DNA of 64,000 nucleotides, from the NCBI GenBank assembly GCA_019634165.1, contig JAHQVT010000010.1, positions 310,001-374,000 on the forward strand, given 5' to 3'. The translations under genes and the position numbers were made by a program. Below the pieces are notes generated by a model that was not told the DNA's origin, made no database searches, and worked only from the letters and a program-made list of their open reading frames with translations. Positions 25,274 to 34,650 of the stretch are shown here, one piece after another. The stretch comes from Rhodospirillales bacterium. Its GTDB lineage: Bacteria > Pseudomonadota > Alphaproteobacteria > Rhodospirillales > Thalassospiraceae. Within the stretch, counting starts at the first letter, position 1, and the number at the start of each line of letters is the position of its first letter.

Positions 25274-26056
25274 ATGGAAAATCTCGACCATTTTTTGGAA
25301 ATCGCCCACAAACTGGCCGATGCCGCCCGCCCCGTGGTCCGCAAATATTACCGCACCCCTGTCGCAGTTGACGTCAAAGCAGATGACAGCCCCGTTACCA
25401 TTGCGGATCGGGAAGTTGAACGCACCATGCGCGACATCCTGAATGCGCAACTGCCCGATCACGGCATTCTGGGCGAAGAATTTGGCAGCGAGAATGTCGA
25501 TGCCGAATTTGTCTGGGTGCTTGACCCGATTGACGGCACCAAATCATTCATTTCCGGCAAGCCAAGCTTTGCGACTCTGATTGCGCTTTGCCACAAGGGC
25601 ACCCCGATTATCGGCATTATTGATCAGGCGATTACCGATGAACGTTGGGTCGGTATGATGGGGCAGGCCAGCACCATGAATGGCGATGAGATCAGCGCAC
25701 GTGACTGTGAAGAGCTTAACGTCGCGACCTTCTTTACCACTGCGCCCGAACTGTTCCGCGGTGATGCCAGCAAGGCCTATCAAGCGATTGCGAAAAACTG
25801 CCGGGTGCCGATGTATGGGGTCGATGCTTATGCCTATGGCCTGACCGCACTTGGTCTTGCCGATACGGTGGTTGAGATCGGACTTCAGGCATATGATTTT
25901 TGTGCGCTTGTGCCGGTGGTCGAAGGGGCTGGCGGGGTGATGACCGATTGGTCGGGCAAGCCATTGACCATTGAAAGTGACGGGGATGTGATTGCCAGCG
26001 GGGATGCGCGGTGCCATCAGGATGTTTTGAAAACCATCAAAGCCGCGATGGCCTGA
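25274..26056 (+). CDS. Inositol monophosphatase family, histidinol-phosphatase-like (copy 1)
   Basis: A protein of 260 residues. Metal-binding motifs of the IMPase superfamily are complete: GEEFGSE (about 68-74), WVLDPIDGTKSFI (about 81-93) and a C-terminal GAGGVMTDW. The WVLDPIDGTKSFISGKP form is characteristic of HisN-type histidinol-phosphatases, which make histidinol for histidine synthesis; inositol or other sugar phosphates remain possible. The start at 25274 gives the family N-terminus ENLDHFLEIAHKLADAARPV. A second copy follows 48 bases downstream. Confidence 0.88.
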   Translation: MENLDHFLEIAHKLADAARPVVRKYYRTPVAVDVKADDSPVTIADREVERTMRDILNAQLPDHGILGEEFGSENVDAEFVWVLDPIDGTKSFISGKPSFATLIALCHKGTPIIGIIDQAITDERWVGMMGQASTMNGDEISARDCEELNVATFFTTAPELFRGDASKAYQAIAKNCRVPMYGVDAYAYGLTALGLADTVVEIGLQAYDFCALVPVVEGAGGVMTDWSGKPLTIESDGDVIASGDARCHQDVLKTIKAAMA

Positions 26057-26104
26057 TATCGGCAAGCTGACATTCCCCCTGCCCTAAACCGGAGCCCCTA
26101 CCCA

Positions 26105-26890
26105 ATGCGCAATAGCCACCCGTTTCTTGCCATGGCCCACAAGCTTGCCGATGCAGCACGCCCTGTTTTGCAAAGCTATTACCGCAAGCCGGTGGAAATT
26201 GACGTTAAAGGGGATTCAAGCCTTGTGACCGATGCCGACCGGGCGATTGAGCGCACCATGCGTGATCTGATCAATACCGAATTGCCCGGTCATGGCATTT
26301 TGGGCGAAGAATACGGGCCGGAAAACCTTGATGCGGAATATGTTTGGGTGCTTGATCCGATTGATGGCACCAAATCGTTCATCACCGGCAAACCCAGCTT
26401 TAACACCCTGATTGCCCTGTGCCAGAACGGCAAGCCGGTTTTAGGCGTGATTGATCAGGCGATTTTGGATGAGCGCTGGATCGGGGTCAGTGGGCAGCAA
26501 ACCACCTTAAACGGAAAACCGATCACGGTACGCGAATGCGCACACCTGAAAGATGCCACCATATTTACAACCGGACCGGATCTTTTCATTAAGCAAAAGG
26601 CAGTTGCCGGATATGAGACAGCATTCAAAGCCGCACGCCAGCCAGTTTACGGCATTGATTCTTATGGCTATGGCCTGATTGCGTTGGGGTTTGGCGATGT
26701 TTTGATCGAATCGAACTTACAGCCCTATGATTTCTGTGCCGCAGTGCCAGTGATTGAAGGTGCCGGGGGTGTGATTACCGATTGGGATGGCAAGAACCTT
26801 ACGATCAATAGCGGCGATCTGGTCATTGCCAGTGGTGATGCACGGTGCCATCAGGAAGGGCTTGATATCCTGCACCGCGCGGCGGCCTGA
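26105..26890 (+). CDS. Inositol monophosphatase family, histidinol-phosphatase-like (copy 2)
   Basis: A protein of 261 residues, similar to its upstream neighbour over the full length (shared LAMAHKLADAARPV, VLDPIDGTKSFI and GYGLIALG-type segments). All IMPase metal ligands are present. The two look like an old tandem duplication: clearly homologous, but diverged through the substrate-facing loops. One copy may serve histidine synthesis and the other a related phosphate ester. It is on the same strand as the antiporter gene downstream. Confidence 0.88.
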   Translation: MRNSHPFLAMAHKLADAARPVLQSYYRKPVEIDVKGDSSLVTDADRAIERTMRDLINTELPGHGILGEEYGPENLDAEYVWVLDPIDGTKSFITGKPSFNTLIALCQNGKPVLGVIDQAILDERWIGVSGQQTTLNGKPITVRECAHLKDATIFTTGPDLFIKQKAVAGYETAFKAARQPVYGIDSYGYGLIALGFGDVLIESNLQPYDFCAAVPVIEGAGGVITDWDGKNLTINSGDLVIASGDARCHQEGLDILHRAAA

Positions 26891-26979
26891 TCGGAAGTGT
26901 ACGGTTTTGGCGATCTGGTTTGGTGTTTTACGCCAGTTCAGGCAGTATCACGTGATCAAGCAATAAATTAGGCACTGCC

Positions 26980-28215
26980 ATGTTCGAGTGGGTGATCATC
27001 CTTTTTCTCGGGTCCGGGTTGGTTTACGGATTGCAGTCCAAGCGTCTGCAACGACGTAGCATTTCGTCGCCGATGATGATGGTGCTGGCCGGGGCGATCA
27101 TTGCCTTGCCGCTTGGCATTTGGCATGAAACGCCGATGTCGCCATTGTCCGGGCGGCTTCATTTCGCGACGGGCTTTGCCGAGATAACATTGGCGATCAT
27201 TCTGTTTTTGGATGCGGCTGTTCTTGATTATCGCAAAGAAGCCCCCGCCCGCCGACTTGCCAACCGGCTTCTTTTGGTTGGCTTGCCACTGACCATTGGG
27301 GTGACATGGGCATTTATCATTGGGCTTGATCCAACGGTTGGGGTTCTGCCTGCGCTTATTCTTGCGCTGATTGTCAGCCCGACGGATGCGGCCCTTGGCC
27401 GTCCGGTTCTTGAAAACAAACAAGTCCCCGCCCCGGTACGTCAGGGCATTAATATTGAAAGCGGCCTGAACGACGGGCTGGTGCTGCCGGTCTTTACGAC
27501 TGCCGTTTTGCTTGAAGCAGAACTGGTGGGTGAAGGGGCCAATAACTGGGTCGCCCAAGCCATCCTTGAAATTTCAATCGGAGCCGGCATTGGCATTGTT
27601 GCCGGGTTTATCATTGGTTTTCTGGTCAACCATGCGGTCACCCGTCGAACCATCCTTGACCGGTTCGAGCGGCTTTTGGGGATTTTTGCTGCCCTGTTGA
27701 TTTTCTTCCTGTCCGAAGAACTTGGCGGCAACGGTTTTGTCGCGGCCTTTGCCGGGGGATTAGCGTTAAATATTTCAAGCAACAAGGTCCGCGACGCGAT
27801 TGAAAGTTTTGGTGAAGCCGAGGCCGAACTTTTGACGATGCTGACATTCTTTGCGTTTGGCTTGCTTGTCGTGCCAGCCGTTTACGCGTTTTGGACCACC
27901 GAGATGCTGATCTTTTCCATCGCCAGCCTTGTGGTTCTGCGCCCGGCTTGTGTCTGGATTTCAATGATTGGCAGCCCCTATTCACTGGCCGAAAAGCTTT
28001 ATATCGGCTGGTTTGGGCCACGCGGGATCGCATCTATTATTTATCTTTTGATCATGGCAACCATGATTGACCCAAAGGGTCATGAAGCAATCTATGCAGC
28101 TGTTGTCATGATTGTCTGTATCAGCGTTGTTGCCCATGGGCTAAGTGCGGCACCTCTTTCGCAATCCCTTGTCGCCCATCTGGCACAGAAACCAAAAACC
28201 CACAAATCGCGATAA
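26980..28215 (+). CDS. CPA1-type cation/proton antiporter
   Basis: An integral membrane protein of 411 residues with about twelve hydrophobic segments. The ion-binding region shows ALIVSPTDAALGRPVLEN and, in the next helix, INIESGLNDGLVLPVF, the S/T-D and ND motifs of CPA1 exchangers. It likely exchanges Na+ or K+ for protons across the inner membrane. There is no C-terminal TrkA domain, unlike the larger antiporter at 30604. It is 89 bases after the phosphatase pair and may or may not share its transcript. Confidence 0.88.
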   Translation: MFEWVIILFLGSGLVYGLQSKRLQRRSISSPMMMVLAGAIIALPLGIWHETPMSPLSGRLHFATGFAEITLAIILFLDAAVLDYRKEAPARRLANRLLLVGLPLTIGVTWAFIIGLDPTVGVLPALILALIVSPTDAALGRPVLENKQVPAPVRQGINIESGLNDGLVLPVFTTAVLLEAELVGEGANNWVAQAILEISIGAGIGIVAGFIIGFLVNHAVTRRTILDRFERLLGIFAALLIFFLSEELGGNGFVAAFAGGLALNISSNKVRDAIESFGEAEAELLTMLTFFAFGLLVVPAVYAFWTTEMLIFSIASLVVLRPACVWISMIGSPYSLAEKLYIGWFGPRGIASIIYLLIMATMIDPKGHEAIYAAVVMIVCISVVAHGLSAAPLSQSLVAHLAQKPKTHKSR

Positions 28216-28241
28216 ATGCGTCGTTCGCGGCGTCTTATTTC

Positions 28242-28910
28242 TTATTGCTGACTGATTGCCAAGCGTGCGCCAAGGGCGATAAACATCGCCCCCAAGGCAC
28301 GTTGTAACCACGCACCTAATTTATGCTGCCCCTTGATCCGAACGGCTGCGGCCGCCACCAGCAAGACAAGCGTGCTTTCAACCAAAAGCCCGATCAGATT
28401 GACCATTGTTCCCAAAATCAGAAATTGCGTCGCCCCGTGTCCCTGCAGGGGATCAACGAATTGCGGCAAAAAGGCCATGAAAAAGATCGCGACCTTGGGG
28501 TTTAGGACATCAATCATCACCCCTTGTCGCCACGCCTGAAAGGCGGTGACGGTTTTGGGCGATGCCACGCCATCAAACTGTCGATTTTCAAAACCAGCGT
28601 CTTTGGCCGTTTGGGCAAAACTGCTGCGCACTGCGCCAATGCCAAGCCACACCAGATAAGCAACCCCAACCCATTTAACGATGGCAAAGGCCAAGGCCGA
28701 GCTTGCCAGAATTGCCGACAGACCAAGGGCAGCCGCGACCACATGGACAAACGCGCCCGAAACCACGCCAAAAGTTGAAAATAACCCAACTTTTCGCCCA
28801 TGCACCGCCGTTTGCCCGACGATATAAGCCATGTCTGGCCCCGGCGAGATATTGAGCAAAAAGGCAGCGATTAAAAACGGGGTGTATTGCAGAGCAAGAT
28901 CAAGCATCAA
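28242..28910 (-). CDS. LysE/RhtB-family amino acid exporter
   Basis: A protein of 222 residues with six hydrophobic segments and the family start FLLNISPGPDMAYIVGQTAVHGRKVGL (around residues 17-43). LysE/RhtB proteins export amino acids or homoserine lactone-like compounds. Its ATG overlaps the stop of the DinB-like gene as ATGA, showing translational coupling. The substrate is not predictable. Confidence 0.9.
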   Translation of the reverse strand: MMLDLALQYTPFLIAAFLLNISPGPDMAYIVGQTAVHGRKVGLFSTFGVVSGAFVHVVAAALGLSAILASSALAFAIVKWVGVAYLVWLGIGAVRSSFAQTAKDAGFENRQFDGVASPKTVTAFQAWRQGVMIDVLNPKVAIFFMAFLPQFVDPLQGHGATQFLILGTMVNLIGLLVESTLVLLVAAAAVRIKGQHKLGAWLQRALGAMFIALGARLAISQQ

Positions 28911-29404
28911 AGTTGGTCGCGCGCATAATAGACCAGATCAATCTCAAGCGGTTTACCCGCCGCCTCTAACACCATGTTGGACACCTGCCCACGATGATGG
29001 GTTTGATGGTTAAACATATGCCCCAACACCAGATCACGCGGCATGGTGTAAGCCCCGGCCGTGATGGACTGATAAGTCAGATCCGATGTGATGACGTCAT
29101 CGGTCAAACCGGATGTAAAATCAATAATCGCCTGATCCTGCTTAATCCGTGCTGCGCGCAAGCCATCAAATGCATCATACAGAATGGTATCAAGCGGCAT
29201 TGCCACCGGATCACCCAGCAGCCGAGACATCCAAATTCGGTCTGCCACCAGAAGATGGTTCAATGTTGCCATGATGGATGGGAAAAAAGCGGTGCGCTTG
29301 GCATCAAGTGCCTGTTGGCTCAGACCAGAACAGGCGTCATAGACATGCCCGTTTGCCCAACGATTATATCCTGCCATACGTTCGAAATAGGCAACACTGT
29401 TCAT
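28907..29404 (-). CDS. DinB/YfiT-like four-helix putative metal-binding protein
   Basis: A protein of 165 residues. The N-terminus FERMAGYNRWANGHVYDAC, LNHLLVADRIWMSRLLG and HMFNHQTHHRGQVSNML carry the three conserved histidines that hold a metal in the DinB fold. Members include thiol-dependent transferases and damage-inducible proteins of unclear role. The start at 29404 has GGAG before it. It is followed directly by the overlapping LysE gene. Confidence 0.88.
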   Translation of the reverse strand: MNSVAYFERMAGYNRWANGHVYDACSGLSQQALDAKRTAFFPSIMATLNHLLVADRIWMSRLLGDPVAMPLDTILYDAFDGLRAARIKQDQAIIDFTSGLTDDVITSDLTYQSITAGAYTMPRDLVLGHMFNHQTHHRGQVSNMVLEAAGKPLEIDLVYYARDQL

Positions 29405-29484
29405 CCGGGTTCTCCATCGTGAAGGGCTTCTCGCGTCCAAGCATGCAGCTTGGCCTTTGCTTATTTGTCTAGGCGGCCTTGGCC

Positions 29485-30408
29485 CTAGGGTTTTACACCG
29501 GGTGACGTGGCGACAACCTGTTCTAAGACCTTGGCAGCCGGTTTTGGCATGCGTTTGGTAAGAATAACCACATTGCCAATCAATGTCAGGCCAACCCCCC
29601 AGATGATGTTGCTGGTCCAATGGAAATCTTCAAACCAGGTCGACAGCAACAAGGCGACAACCGGAAACATCACCGAGCTATATGCCGCGCGGTCCGGGCC
29701 GATTTTGCCAAGCAGGGTCAGATAAAAGCCAAATGCCAAGACCGATCCAAACAGGGCAAGATAGACCAGCGCCATTAGGAAGGCCGGGCTTGTATCAAAT
29801 GTCAGGGGAATACCGGCAAGACCGATATAGCCAAACAGCAAGACCGACCCATAGAGCATGCCATAGGCATTGGCCTGCATGACCGGAATGCCCCGCGCTT
29901 GATTGCGGGCCGATGCCATATTGCCAAGGGAAGCAATGTAACTTCCGCCCAGCGATACCAAAAGCCCGATACTGCCCCCGGCAGCCAGATCGAAGGCGGC
30001 AAGATCATTGGCAAAGACCATGGCAATACCCGCCAAACCAATCACCGCACCGATTAATGTCCGCGTTTCGGGCCGACGATGGAAAAAGATCGCACCATTA
30101 ATCATGTTCATGATGACGATGGTTGAAAACACCACCGCCAAAAGGCCAGACGTCAGATGGGTGCTGGCGATATAAATCAGAACATAGTTCAGCGAGAATA
30201 GGCAGACACCAAGGACCGCCATAAAGAAATGGTCGCGCACAGAGAACCGCATTGGCAAACGCCGCGCCAAGCACCATGCCATCAAAATCACCGTGGCAAG
30301 GGCAAAACGGTAGGCAACAGCGACTTCGGGGGCGACCGAAAGCTGATACTGAATGGCGATCCAGGTTGATCCCCAGATCACAACAACTGCTGCATATAAA
30401 CCCAACAT
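29485..30408 (-). CDS. EamA/DMT-family transporter
   Basis: A protein of 307 residues with ten membrane segments in two EamA halves. It begins YAAVVVIWGSTWIAIQYQL with AVAYRFALATVIL soon after. A metabolite exporter of unknown substrate, 80 bases upstream of the DinB-like gene on the same strand. Confidence 0.88.
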   Translation of the reverse strand: MLGLYAAVVVIWGSTWIAIQYQLSVAPEVAVAYRFALATVILMAWCLARRLPMRFSVRDHFFMAVLGVCLFSLNYVLIYIASTHLTSGLLAVVFSTIVIMNMINGAIFFHRRPETRTLIGAVIGLAGIAMVFANDLAAFDLAAGGSIGLLVSLGGSYIASLGNMASARNQARGIPVMQANAYGMLYGSVLLFGYIGLAGIPLTFDTSPAFLMALVYLALFGSVLAFGFYLTLLGKIGPDRAAYSSVMFPVVALLLSTWFEDFHWTSNIIWGVGLTLIGNVVILTKRMPKPAAKVLEQVVATSPGVKP

Positions 30409-30603
30409 GCCCGCGGCACTCCAACAAAAACGGAAGCGATAATTTAAGGCAGTTCAGGGTTAGCACCAAACCAGCATTTTTGATCCTGTCATTAGCTGTG
30501 CTAATGCCATGCCCATAGATTTAATGCATATGTGATCGGCCGCGCGCCAGAGTTCGATCGCATAGCGTCCTTGGCGGCAAGACCCGATGGGGCGGCGCGT
30601 GGA

Positions 30604-32574
30604 TTATTTGGGTTTATCGGCTGTTTCGGTGTCTGATTTGGCATTGATTGGTTTTGGATCGTCTGCCTCAGTTTTCGTCAGCGTTTCAGCCTCATCCGCT
30701 TCCGCCTTATCCGTTTCATCGGTCAGCAAGCCAACCGGCGCAGGATTGCTTTCCTCCAATGCAGCGTTTTTCACAGCCCGCTTACGCTTTTGCCAGTCTT
30801 TCCAGATTTCGAGCAACTCAGAGCGCGACTGGAAGATCGGAATGCGGCGTTTGGGTTTGACTTTTTGTTGTTCAACCGCAAGCCCGACTTCGATCACACC
30901 ATGTTCGTCATCGGTGCGACGGACAATGAGTTCGACCGTGCCATAGGCCATACGATCGCCAAGTTCGACATCGCCGGGAAGGTCACGTTTGAGGATGTCG
31001 GCAACGGTTAAATCTTCGTCCCCATCATGGACAGCAAACCCGTAAAGGCGTGCGATATCGACAACCCGCGTCGTCGGCGGGAAGCTGAAATCACCAAACA
31101 GATCGATGTCATTGGCCCCCTCGGCCGGGCCAGCGAACAACTGATCAAGCAGTTCAACATGGCGCGGCGGAGTGATGATATAGACCTGATCAGCACCCTG
31201 AATAGGGCCCGCACTGTGCGGGCGCAGCGATTTGCCATCGCGCAGGATCAGGCTGGGTCGTGCCCAACGCGGAATCCGGTGCCCGGTCGCAACAGCACTG
31301 GCTTCATGCACGCGATACACAACAATTTCCTGATTGGCATTGCCCGGTAATTCCAGATCAATACGGTCCACCGGGCCATGGCGCGGCGGCACGATAATGC
31401 CGAGCCAATTTGCCACCTGCCGGATGGTCCAACCTTGCAGCAAAAGAGATGTGATCACGACGATAAAGGCAGTGTTAAACAGCAATTGGCCTTCGGGCAC
31501 ACCTTCGACCATTGGCACGATGGCAAGCAGGATCGACACCGCCCCGCGCAAACCAACCCACGATATAAAGGCCGTATCATTGCGCGAGAAATTAAAGAAC
31601 ATCAGGCACAGCCAGACCGCAACCGGACGGGCGATAAACACCAAAACCAGGGCCAGAACGACACCCGGAATGATGACATCGCCAAATTCCGACGGGGTTG
31701 CCAGCAAACCAAGGGTGACAAACATCGCGATCTGGGCCAGCCATGTGGTGACATGCTGAAACCGGCGGACGCCGACACTCATTTGCATCTTGCTGTTACC
31801 GGCATAAAGACCGGCAACATAGACCGCCAAAAACCCACTGCCGCCAACAATACTGGTTGCACCAAACAAACTAAGCGCACAGGCCATGGTAATGATCGGC
31901 ACCAGCCCCGGTTCGAGTTTCAGCCGGTTGATCATCTGAACAATCGCGAACCCACCGGCCAGTCCAAGAATACCGCCCAAGCCGATCTGAAGAACGAAAC
32001 GCTGCAACAGCTCAAAAGCGATGTTTTCGCCGCCGCCCAATACGATCAGCTCAACCAGTGAAATGGTCAGAAACACCGCCATCGGATCGTTTGAACCAGA
32101 CTCGACTTCCAGTGTGCTGCGCGTGCGATCACGCAGATTGATCCCGCCAACCCGCAACAGGAAAAACACCGCCGCCGCATCGGTCGAACTGACAATCGCA
32201 CCAAACAAAAGGGCGACCAGCCATGGCACATCCAAGACAAGCCACGTCACCCCGCCAATAACCCCGGTTGTGATCATTACCCCAAGGGTGGCAAGGACAA
32301 GGGACGGTCCGGCGGCAATTTTCAAGGTGCGAAGTTGGGTTTCAAAGCCACTGTCAAACAGGATCAGGGCAAGGGCGATGGAGCCAATAAAATAGGCCAG
32401 CGGCGCATTATCAAACATGATGCCGCCAACGCCATCTTCACCGGCAGCCAACCCGACAAACAGAAACACCAACAGCAATGGTGCCCCAACCCGGAAACTG
32501 ACGAGGCTTGTGAAAACGGCAACCACCACCAGAATCGATGCAATCAGGATCACCAGATTCATCGATTCAATCAT
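30604..32574 (-). CDS. Potassium/proton antiporter (NhaP2/CvrA type) with cytoplasmic regulatory domains
   Basis: A protein of 656 residues. The N-terminal 390 residues form a CPA1 transporter with SSTDAAAVFFLLR and VESGSNDPMAVFLT. A TrkA_C-like nucleotide-sensing domain follows (ELVVYRV-like stretch at about 405-480), then a CorC/HlyC-type domain and a low-complexity acidic tail. In this family the exchanger protects cells in salt by exporting K+ or other cations. The start at 32574 has AGGAG at good distance. Longer in-frame starts exist but lack a ribosome-binding site. Confidence 0.9.
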   Translation of the reverse strand: MIESMNLVILIASILVVVAVFTSLVSFRVGAPLLLVFLFVGLAAGEDGVGGIMFDNAPLAYFIGSIALALILFDSGFETQLRTLKIAAGPSLVLATLGVMITTGVIGGVTWLVLDVPWLVALLFGAIVSSTDAAAVFFLLRVGGINLRDRTRSTLEVESGSNDPMAVFLTISLVELIVLGGGENIAFELLQRFVLQIGLGGILGLAGGFAIVQMINRLKLEPGLVPIITMACALSLFGATSIVGGSGFLAVYVAGLYAGNSKMQMSVGVRRFQHVTTWLAQIAMFVTLGLLATPSEFGDVIIPGVVLALVLVFIARPVAVWLCLMFFNFSRNDTAFISWVGLRGAVSILLAIVPMVEGVPEGQLLFNTAFIVVITSLLLQGWTIRQVANWLGIIVPPRHGPVDRIDLELPGNANQEIVVYRVHEASAVATGHRIPRWARPSLILRDGKSLRPHSAGPIQGADQVYIITPPRHVELLDQLFAGPAEGANDIDLFGDFSFPPTTRVVDIARLYGFAVHDGDEDLTVADILKRDLPGDVELGDRMAYGTVELIVRRTDDEHGVIEVGLAVEQQKVKPKRRIPIFQSRSELLEIWKDWQKRKRAVKNAALEESNPAPVGLLTDETDKAEADEAETLTKTEADDPKPINAKSDTETADKPK

Positions 32575-32652
32575 ATTTTGGCTCCTGCCTTTTTGCTGGT
32601 GGTTAAATTTATTGTCCGCAGAGATATGGGTAGCCCACACCTAGACGCAATC

Positions 32653-32664
32653 ATCTCATGAGAT
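32653..32664. repeat. Palindrome between the antiporter and lrp-like genes
   Basis: ATCTCATGAGAT is a 12-bp perfect palindrome, flanked by longer imperfect arms (ACGCAATCAT ... ATGACTGCGT). It lies 79 bases upstream of the antiporter start and could be an operator of that gene. Confidence 0.4.
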
Positions 32665-32735
32665 AATTATGAAATGATGACTGCGTAGTCCCCTGAGACG
32701 AAAAAGGCAGGATATTTTTATTTTTAGAAAATTAT

Positions 32736-33197
32736 CTAGTCTGATTCTGATTGAGCCGGAACAAAGGACGTTTCTTTTGCTGTGGACAAGGCAATTTCCG
32801 GCAAAATTTCGACCACACCGGGTATTTCCTTGATCGTATCGGAAACAAAGCTTTCGAGATGGGCGGTATCACGCAAGCGCAGCTTGATCAGAAAATCAAA
32901 TCGGCCGGTCATGTGATGACATTCCAAAACTTCGTCCGCCTTGATCAGCGATTTGACCATTTTTTTGTTGCCCTTGGCCGGGTCGGTGCGCAGCCACACC
33001 ATCGCGGTCAGCGCGCGCCCAATCGCCTGTGGGTCAACCGCGATACGATAAGACTGGATAATTCCCTGATCTCGCAGCTTTCGGACACGGTCATTTACCG
33101 CAGAAACCGACAACCCAACCTTGGTTCCCAGAACCGAGTAGGATAGCGACGCATCTTCCTGCAGGATGTCGATCAATTTGCGATCTATAGCATCCAT
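32736..33197 (-). CDS. Lrp/AsnC-family transcriptional regulator
   Basis: A protein of 153 residues. The N-terminal helix-turn-helix DAIDRKLIDILQEDASLSYS...VGLSVSAVNDRVRKL is followed by the RAM (Lrp-like) effector domain, with GRFDFLIKLRL and IPGVVEI typical of it. Lrp proteins sense amino acids and act on transport and metabolism genes. The start at 33197 follows a GGGGGA site. The antiporter gene downstream is 161 bases away and may be separate. Confidence 0.93.
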   Translation of the reverse strand: MDAIDRKLIDILQEDASLSYSVLGTKVGLSVSAVNDRVRKLRDQGIIQSYRIAVDPQAIGRALTAMVWLRTDPAKGNKKMVKSLIKADEVLECHHMTGRFDFLIKLRLRDTAHLESFVSDTIKEIPGVVEILPEIALSTAKETSFVPAQSESD

Positions 33198-33585
33198 TAT
33201 AATTCCCCCTGATGGATTTTCCCCGATTGCCTTGATCTTACACGAAAAACAGCCACCAGAGAACATTTCACCCGAAAGCGTTACTTAAGACCGTAAAATT
33301 CACGTGACGATCATCCCCGACTGCCTTGGGGTTTTTTCACTTTCCCCCATTTTCAAACCACGCAATCGCGTTCCCAAGCCCCATCAAGCGGCATGGCAGC
33401 CTTGCCGGTTGGGAGACCCGGGGGTCACCGATTGCGGCAAGACAGCCTTGTCAGTTTGTCATACGATGTTGAAAGATATATAGTTTCAACGCCCCAGCCT
33501 ATCTGGCTTGCCTGACATGACCTGCTTGCCCGTATGACCGTATGATACCGCCCCACCGTGCCCCATTTTAAGGGTCTGAACCCTG
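33198..33585. other. 388-base gap with no supported gene
   Basis: Divergent promoters for the Lrp-like gene and the three-gene exporter array must lie here. I see only short imperfect G+C-rich hairpins (around GGGAGACCCGGGGGTCACC) and recognise no riboswitch or RNA gene. Confidence 0.5.
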
Positions 33586-34650
33586 ATGCAGCCTTCGCCC
33601 CCTAGTGAACATAATGCCCTGCGCGGCACCCTTCTTATGATTGGATCGGCCTTTTGCATGGCCGCCATGGCGGTATTGATCCGCTATATCACCCATGACG
33701 TTCATCCGTTTGAAGTCGCCTTTTTTAGAAACCTTTTTGGTTTGATCCCGATGCTGCCGTGGATATTGACGCATGGGCGCTCCGGGTTAAAAACCGAGCG
33801 GTTCAAGCTCCATTTCATGCGCGCTGCCCTTGGCCTTGGCGCGATGCTTTGCCTGTTTTCTGCCCTTGCCATCAGCCCGGCGGCACAGGTGATTGCGATC
33901 AACTTTACCCTGCCGATCCTGACCACTGTACTGGCCGCTCTTATTGTGCGTGAAACCGTGCGTGCACGCCGCTGGAGTGCCGTTGCCATCGGGTTTGTTG
34001 GCGCGATGGTGATTATCCGCCCGTTTGGACAGTCGCTTGAAACCGGGATGGTTCTTGCGCTGGTGGCGACCCTGTTTATGGCGGCTGCCATGACGACAGT
34101 TAAGATGCTGTCGCGCACCGAAAGTGCCAATGCCATTGTCACATGGATGGGGCTTATCATGGCACCGCTGTCCTTGATCCCAGCCCTTATGTATTGGCAA
34201 ACGCCAACCCTGTGGCAATTTGCGGTCCTTCTTTTACTTGGCGGGTTTGCCACCGCCGGACAGCAGCTTTTGGTGCGGGCATACCGTGCGGCTGATCAGT
34301 CCTATGTGATGATTTTTGATTTTCTGCGCCTGCCGTTTGTCGCGGCAATGGCGTTTGTGATGTTTGGCGAAGTGGTCGACATCTGGACATGGGCCGGGGC
34401 AGCCTTAATCATTGGATCGGCCCTTTATATTGCGCGGCGCGAAGCAGTTCTGGCCAAACAGGCCCGGATTGAGCCGCGCCTGCCGACATCCGCCCCCGCC
34501 GATGCACAGGCCATACCGGTGACAAAGATTGACCGCCCGGTTTTAATCAAAGACCCAGACGCCCCCAACACCGACGGCGCACCCGACACAACCGACGGAG
34601 CCGCGAAACCGACACCTGCCCCCGACCCGGAAAGAAAACCCGATGCGTGA
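33586..34650 (+). CDS. EamA/DMT-family transporter (first of three in tandem)
   Basis: A protein of 354 residues with ten membrane segments (GSAFCMAAMAVLIRYITHDVHPFEVAFFRNLFGLIPM at the start, IWTWAGAALIIGSALYIARRE at the end). It has an extra hydrophilic tail of about 60 residues rich in P, D, A and T that the next two copies lack. Its stop codon is 8 bases inside the next gene, so the two are translationally coupled. A metabolite exporter, substrate unknown. Confidence 0.88.
   Translation: MQPSPPSEHNALRGTLLMIGSAFCMAAMAVLIRYITHDVHPFEVAFFRNLFGLIPMLPWILTHGRSGLKTERFKLHFMRAALGLGAMLCLFSALAISPAAQVIAINFTLPILTTVLAALIVRETVRARRWSAVAIGFVGAMVIIRPFGQSLETGMVLALVATLFMAAAMTTVKMLSRTESANAIVTWMGLIMAPLSLIPALMYWQTPTLWQFAVLLLLGGFATAGQQLLVRAYRAADQSYVMIFDFLRLPFVAAMAFVMFGEVVDIWTWAGAALIIGSALYIARREAVLAKQARIEPRLPTSAPADAQAIPVTKIDRPVLIKDPDAPNTDGAPDTTDGAAKPTPAPDPERKPDA

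Noticed and set aside
33198-33585. Riboswitch upstream of the EamA array.
   Set aside because: I could not match any known riboswitch core; only short imperfect hairpins are present.
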